A stretch of 64,000 nucleotides of DNA, from positions 1 through 64,000 of the forward strand of contig MCFE01000033.1 of the NCBI GenBank assembly GCA_002104905.1. Direction: 5' to 3'. The notes below the pieces were generated by a model. It did not search any database, was not told where the DNA came from, and worked only from the letters and a program-made list of their open reading frames with translations. Shown here piece by piece: positions 58,222-64,000 of the stretch (within the stretch, counting starts at the first letter, position 1; each line of letters starts with the position of its first letter). This DNA comes from Basidiobolus meristosporus CBS 931.73. Lineage: Eukaryota; Basidiobolomycota; Basidiobolomycetes; Basidiobolales; Basidiobolaceae. The position numbers and the translations under genes are program-made.

Positions 58222-59606
58222 TTACGAACAATGGCTCTGTGCTGGGGGAGGAATTGACAAGTCAGGCCTGGGCAGACTGGGGTTGTCAAATGGAGTTGGG
58301 AAGTCCTTGCCCATTTCCCTCAGCTGTCTGACGGTTGAGGCGCGCTTATCTAGTGCGTTGGGCGAAAGAAAAGATTCGAGGGAATTCAGGCTCTGAACAA
58401 ATCTAGCGTTCTCAAGCTCGTATTCTCGAACCCTCTCTTCTGAGCCATGGTGCATTTGGATATAATCTGAAGGAATCGGGTATGGGATACGAATCTTCTG
58501 GCGATTTAGTCGATCGTCGGGATTGGGTCCACCAAATAATTGGGAATAGTCCGGGAGACCGCCTGTGGGAAGTTTGATGGCGCTTGTGTCAAGCAGACTG
58601 CTCTTGGGAGCGGTTGAATTGAAACTGGGCGTTGGGCTGTATATATAGCAATAGCCTTTGCTTGTGGTATCGAACTGCCCATCAACACGAATGTCAAAAG
58701 GGGGCAATCGATCACACTCCTTGCTAGGGTTCCCGTCGGCTCTGTTAGTTCCTGTGTATGTACGAGCCAGCTGAGGATGCTTTTTCTGCCATTGGGTCCA
58801 TATATTATCCACGAATGCATGATGCAGGAAGAAGATTGGGCTATTAAGGCAAACGTTAGTGCGATTCAACCGAAGAAAATTCCGTTGGTTGGAACCTACT
58901 CGTTGGGACTAATGAGGACAGCCATATCCCCGCCAATACCTCGATGAACTGCCGCATGCGGGCCGTTCTCAATCGTATCTCGAAACTTGTCGTAGTCCTC
59001 AATGGTATTAATCATGTTGCTTACCGACTCGGAGGAGTAGATGGCCAGAATCTTATCTCCGCCGTTGAATTGCCGCCGTAAGCAATGGTCATTAGAAACA
59101 CTGGCCCTCCAGTTAGCAAAGGGGCCGTCAACCACGCATTGTAAAGGGCCTCGTCCATTCCCGCCAAACCATTTGAGAACCTCACTCTCTTCAGGAGCCT
59201 GCGAGTCTATTGTCCAATCCTGTGCAAAATCATTGGTAAACATCACGAGAATCTAGGCACTTCTGTAGTTGAAGCATACCCAATACGGCAGCACAACCGA
59301 AGGGTTGATCTTTTGTAATGCATTCTCAAAGAGTCTAATATAATATCGATGCCAAGGAAAGAAACCGGGCGTGATATGGGCAAATGGAGCATAGTCGTTG
59401 TGCATAGGAGAGAATTTCTCGTACTCCCCGCTCGCTTTGAGCTGATTGATGGCATCTATGAAAGCATTACGCTCGTTCTCAGAGAGCTGACGGATTTCCT
59501 TTCTGACCACAATCGTTGAGCATTGGTTGTTAGGTTGCGGTGGCACTGGTGCGGTGAAGATTGGGGCTACTAGCAAAAATAAGCAATAGATGCTCTTGAG
59601 TACCAT
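58222..59606 (-). CDS. Secreted tyrosinase
   Basis: Tyrosinases are type 3 copper enzymes that oxidise phenols and protein tyrosines to quinones, used for melanin and for cross-linking. Exons are 59606-59280, 59219-58900 and 58840-58222; the sum is 1266 nt, or 421 residues. A signal peptide (MVLKSIYCLFLLVAPIFTAP) is clear. Copper site A has His69, His77 and His86 (HNDYAPFAH, FFPWHRYY) followed by LPYWDWT, rebuilt across intron 1. Copper site B has His197 and His201 (PHAAVHRGIGG) and the His pair 222/223 in PIFFLHHAFVDNIW, rebuilt across intron 2. The C-terminal 130 residues have no transmembrane helix. There is no obvious YxY site or long pro-domain of the mushroom type. It is divergent from a secreted repeat protein at 60135. 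Confidence 0.93.
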
Positions 59607-60134
59607 GATAAATTTCTACAAATATGTTGGGTTGACGTTTCCCTGTCGTTTTATTTGGATGGCTTTGAGGGGTTAATGCTAGACCTGCTTATGCCCCTTT
59701 CAAAGTTTAATTAGGCATTAGATCATCACCAGTAGCTGGGCTGCAGTGGATGCACCGTATGCAAGAACAACCCAAGATACGGTTACGGTACAAATCGCAC
59801 CTGGCTGGAACGATGCATGTGTAGTAAGGATCTTTGCATCGCCAGGACCCTCCTTTTCATTTCACCTGATGTAGAATCTATCAGGTCGCGATACGCTAAA
59901 CAACCCACTGCCCACCGTTACCAGCGCACATGGCACGACTCTATTTCGGAAATTATCCTTGATACGATGTTTGGAGGAGATTGAAACGCGCTGAAGGGAT
60001 GTAAGATAAACTACCAACCAACAGGACAAAACTGACCATGAAACAATGACTTTTGATGTCACGTATTTATACGATCCCTCCAGAGCCTAGCCACCTCGCT
60101 CGCACCTCAAGGCATTAATCATCTGGACTGAGAA
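59607..60134. other. divergent promoter between tyrosinase and the secreted repeat protein
   Basis: The 528 bases separate the two start codons and could be a shared promoter. A TATTTATA lies at 60064-60071, 64 bases before the repeat-protein ATG. No other gene was seen. Confidence 0.55.
60064..60071 (+). promoter_or_regulatory. TATA-like element upstream of the repeat protein
   Basis: TATTTATA lies 64 bases before the ATG at 60135. Confidence 0.35.
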
Positions 60135-61163
60135 ATGGCAAGTTTTCAATTAGCAAGAGGGATTCTCTTCACCTTGTCGATCTCGTGGTTTGCATGGGGT
60201 AGTCCGTTCTACAACATCGATCCTGCTATTTCACTCAAGGCCAAGCCTGTCATTAATTTCAGTCCAGATATCAGTCCGGAATTCAAAGGACTCTGTGTTC
60301 TTGCTTTTGAGTGCGAGCGAATCCACCGTCCAGTGACAAATCCGTGGATCCCTGGGTATTCTAGCCTTGAAAATGCTGTCAATTTCCTCGCTTCACGCTT
60401 AGCGCCCCCATATCGCGGAGCAATCTACCCACCACCACCACCGTATTTTCCCGGCCAAGACCTTCCAGGCTCCAACCCCCAGATACAACCCTATCAACCA
60501 ATATTGGATCAGGGCCCGCCAGCTGGACCCCCAGGCATTTCCCCTGGCATATCCCCTCTATCGTTGGGTGATGTATCAAATCTCCTCCCAGTGATCCAGA
60601 GACTACTAGCACAGAACCCAGGGCTAGCTCGATCACTCCCCTCGATAGCCGGGGGCGAAAGCAATGCCCCTCCATCGTTGGGCGATTTGTCAAATCGCCT
60701 CCCAGAGATGCAGAGACTACTAGCACAGAACCCAGGGCTATTTCGATCATTCCCCCCAACAGCCGGAGGCGAAAGCAATGCCCCTCCATCGTTGGATGAT
60801 TTATCAAATCTCCTCCCAGAGATCCAGAGACTACTAGCACAGAACCCAGGGCTATTTCGATTATTCCCCTCAATAGCCGGAGGAGGTGAAGGCAACGAGA
60901 GTGACCTTTCAAGTTTACTGGACCTCTTGAAACGCCCTCAAAACGGGGAGCCGAAGTTTAGGAATTTGCTAAAGAATCCGGATTCAGGGCTAGGTGCAGG
61001 GCTAGGCAATAGCGACCCGGCAAACTTCTTAGAGGGTCTGGTTGATAATCCAGAGTTCATAGATCTCCTCAAGAATCTAGATAAGGGACCTGACGAGAAA
61101 AAGGCGCCAGTTAGTGCGAAACAGGCTCTCCCCGATAATAAGAATAGCACCAAGTCACGATAA
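60135..61163 (+). CDS. Unknown secreted protein with three 38-residue repeats
   Basis: I do not recognise the family. The intronless gene encodes 342 residues. A signal peptide is likely, with cleavage near residue 22 (WFAWG then SPF). Only two cysteines (54 and 60) are present, forming a possible disulfide. Residues 90-140 are rich in Pro, Tyr and Gly (PPYRGAIYPPPPPYFPG). Residues 143-256 are three near-identical 38-residue units, each reading SLGDLSNLLPEIQRLLAQNPGL or close to it, with a Gly/Ser/Asn spacer (AGGESNAPP). The C-terminal part has further L-x-x-N-P segments (LLKNPDSG, LVDNPEF) and a charged tail. The helix-like LLxxNPxL pattern loosely recalls STI1-type repeats, but that is weak. 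Its divergent partner is a tyrosinase, so it might be a wall or matrix protein. Confidence 0.8.
   Translation: MASFQLARGILFTLSISWFAWGSPFYNIDPAISLKAKPVINFSPDISPEFKGLCVLAFECERIHRPVTNPWIPGYSSLENAVNFLASRLAPPYRGAIYPPPPPYFPGQDLPGSNPQIQPYQPILDQGPPAGPPGISPGISPLSLGDVSNLLPVIQRLLAQNPGLARSLPSIAGGESNAPPSLGDLSNRLPEMQRLLAQNPGLFRSFPPTAGGESNAPPSLDDLSNLLPEIQRLLAQNPGLFRLFPSIAGGGEGNESDLSSLLDLLKRPQNGEPKFRNLLKNPDSGLGAGLGNSDPANFLEGLVDNPEFIDLLKNLDKGPDEKKAPVSAKQALPDNKNSTKSR
60561..60902 (+). repeat. 114-bp tandem repeat, three units, coding
   Basis: Units begin at TCGTTGG at 60561, 60675 and 60789, an exact 114-bp period (38 codons). They differ mainly by single substitutions, so the array is recent or homogenised. 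It produces a long antisense open frame of no significance. Confidence 0.93.
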
Positions 61164-62162
<999 letters not shown>

Positions 62163-63011
62163 GTGAAACACCCAATTTCATCTAACAAGATTTTCGAGCC
62201 ATTCGTTCGTCTTTTTGTACGTGAGTGAAGTTTATATGAAAATTGACATTTTGTTAGAATTTTTCTTTTAATTAAACCGACAATTATATCATAAACATTT
62301 TCGCCGATTGTTCCTTTAGTGGAGGACTTGAAAATAATTGAAGAACTGTCGTAGACGAACTTAATCAAATCGACTGACAACTTCCATCAAAATTAACAGT
62401 TGCTTAAAATATTTGAATTTAAGTCTGGATTTTAGATTTTTGTTTGTATTTGAAAATGTGAATGTATATTGGTACATACAATGTGGGTATATACACCGCA
62501 TGGTTATTCCCAACCGTCAAGGTGACATAGTCACCTGGTCAAAAGACCTACGGAAAGACATAGAATATACGGTGCTCTCATTCCATCGTCGAACTCCACC
62601 CCAAGGGGCTTCGCTCAAGACAACAGACGAGTTCTCTCAATGATGTGCCGGATAGAATTATACACCACAAGGGCGACGATTCGCGAAGGATTCGTCTGGG
62701 TGCTTCGTAGTACCGATCGAAAGGGCAACTTGCAGAGCAAGCTCCACGATCCACATCAACTGAGGGTGGAAGTGGATCGCTCCGATGTATTTATATTCGC
62801 CCCTCCAATCACCCGGACCACCGTAAAATTTGGGATACAAAAAAAGGAAAAAAAAGAAAATTTTCTACCTTGGCAGCTTTCGTGGGCACCAAACAATCAA
62901 GGAAACCAAGTATATATCAAGACTCACGAGCATATATTTTATTTGAATATTAAAACAAAGTAAATCTTTTATACATAAAATCTATGATGCTTCGAATTTC
63001 CTACTCCTCGG
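62163..63011. other. intergenic region, about 850 bases
   Basis: This is the convergent gap between ARF1 and the Spb4-like helicase. Open frames here lack any recognisable motif. No RNA was seen. Confidence 0.45.
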
Positions 63012-64000
63012 TCAAAGATCCAAATCAGAGCCGTCTCCCAGCCCAACCTCTTTTTCGAATTCGGACTGCTTCATCTTGCCCTTCTTCACCTTCTTGGCCA
63101 ATCTTTCTTCGCGTTGCAGACTTTCCCACTCGTCATCATCGTCCTCGTCGTCACTTGCATCGCGCTTCTTGCCTAGCTGTATGGCTGCCTCAATGGCCTT
63201 TTGGTTGAGATATTCTCGTTTTTTATCCTTCTTCAAGCGACGTTCAGCACGGCGGTCCTTGGCTTCTTGCTTGTCCGACCAAGCTTGCTTTTTCTTGGGT
63301 GCCCTGGGCTCACGTTCTGGACTGAAACAGAAGCCGGATTCATTCAATTAATCTGCCAGAACATGAAACGGCTTGACGAAGCTTACCGATTTTCACGCTC
63401 CTTCAATTTCAAAAGTCTCTGTTTCTCCTTGGCTTTGTCAAGATACTTGAGCTCATCAAGCTAAGGTAGCCAGGAAAGCGGGGTTAGATCGCGATGATTA
63501 GAGGGGAAAGCTGACCGGTACGTACATTAACATCGGGTGGAGAAAAGTCTACTTGACGATCTTTGAGCTCGGGCATTTTAGGGAGCTGTAGAATAAACAT
63601 ATGAGTACGCAGTTTGAGACATGCTAAGAACGGCCTCCCGCAACTAACCCTCAGCAAGCCATAGCCTCTAGCAGCCTTTCCAAAGTCGAAATCCTTGACA
63701 CGGAAGATATAAGTGGCCTCGTGTTTGGAGTAGGATCTTGCAAAGGAAACGAACGCTTTCATGCTCTTGAGAATAAAGGTCAATCATGTAATAGCTTCTG
63801 CGTTGAGGAAGTACATATTACTTTGTCATAGATATCCCTATCAGAGGCCACAATCTGCTGAACTTCCTCTAATATCTTGTCGTTTTCGGGATCTTCGAGA
63901 TCTTCGCTTGAGCCTGAAAGGGGGCTCAGATCTGATTGCAGATATGGGTATCTACGAAGGGGGATCTTTCGGATGTGGAGGAAGTCTTATTGGCGGTTAG
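63012..64000 (-). CDS. SPB4: Spb4/DDX55-like DEAD-box RNA helicase, C-terminal part (cut by the window)
   Basis: Spb4 is a nucleolar helicase of 60S subunit assembly. Only the C-terminal exons are inside the window: 63985-63822, 63765-63649, 63585-63526, 63460-63387 and 63321-63012. They read [16 protein letters not shown], then [40 protein letters not shown] and [16 protein letters not shown], the conserved DUF4217 region that follows the helicase core of Spb4/DDX55. A Lys/Glu-rich tail ([20 protein letters not shown]) follows. The helicase motifs themselves lie beyond 64000. One donor reads GTTAGT (63648). Confidence 0.9.

Noticed and set aside
60561-60902. CRISPR-like regular spacing
   Set aside because: The units are contiguous coding repeats without spacers, and the genome is eukaryotic.
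60379-60912. Long open frame on the minus strand within the repeat-protein gene
   Set aside because: It is the antisense shadow of the 114-bp coding repeats; the plus-strand frame has the signal peptide and a sensible composition.
62413-62963. Open frames downstream of ARF1 as a gene
   Set aside because: They are AT-rich, without motifs or splice structure, and overlap on both strands.

Overview
The window is nuclear DNA of a fungus, most likely an early-diverging (zygomycete-type) lineage; Basidiobolus-like is only a guess. The reasons are compact genes, many introns of about 55-70 nt with GT..AG ends, AATAAA signals downstream of stop codons, and fungal or opisthokont proteins: a Sla1-type endocytic adaptor, App1, an ABCC transporter, SNX3/Grd19, a GCP3-type spindle-pole protein, a fungal branching enzyme and a secreted tyrosinase. 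Most gene models below were joined by hand from reading frame, splice sites and family motifs. Where exon lengths are given, the joined length is a multiple of three unless stated otherwise.

Layout. 1-4187 is AT-rich and gene-poor, with a tRNA-Leu-like Pol III unit that may head a SINE. 4188-11660 carries two ABC genes in tandem, a ModF/YDR061W-like double-ATPase and an ABCC/MRP transporter. 12140-16692 carries app1 and CWF19L2 on the minus strand. 16999-25279 carries GCP3, eIF3b, a kappa-GST/HCCA-isomerase-like gene (minus) and a Nudix gene with a one-base frameshift. 25596-33971 carries deoxyhypusine synthase, a 1507-residue Sla1-like protein and SURF4/Erv29 (minus). 34534-40951 carries a DNAJC7-like TPR/J protein (minus, one-base frameshift), an O-fucosyltransferase-like protein, SNX3 (minus) and a half-LIM protein. 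42044-49802 carries two mitochondrial carriers (minus), Elongin A and glycogen branching enzyme (minus). 50355-55468 carries DPH5, a C2H2 protein (minus), ribosomal protein eL21, a Faf1/C1orf131-like protein and ATP synthase OSCP (minus). 55951-64000 carries a GPAT, a tyrosinase (minus), a secreted repeat protein, ARF1 and the C-terminal part of a Spb4/DDX55 helicase (minus, cut by the window end).

Most of this is conserved housekeeping sequence with no operon-like logic. Recurrent themes are translation (eIF3b, eL21, DPH5 for eEF2, deoxyhypusine synthase for eIF5A, Faf1-like and Spb4 for ribosome assembly) and membrane traffic (SURF4, SNX3, ARF1, Sla1, App1). The least ordinary part is 58222-61163: a secreted tyrosinase divergently paired with an unrecognised secreted Pro/Tyr-rich protein carrying three 38-residue repeats. 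This could be an enzyme-substrate pair for wall or matrix cross-linking, but that is inference. Other items for a second look are the tRNA-Leu-derived element, two one-base frameshifts in otherwise intact conserved genes, recurrent 5' splice sites with a pyrimidine at intron position 3, two very short exons, and an FPKP-type repeat array in the Sla1-like protein.
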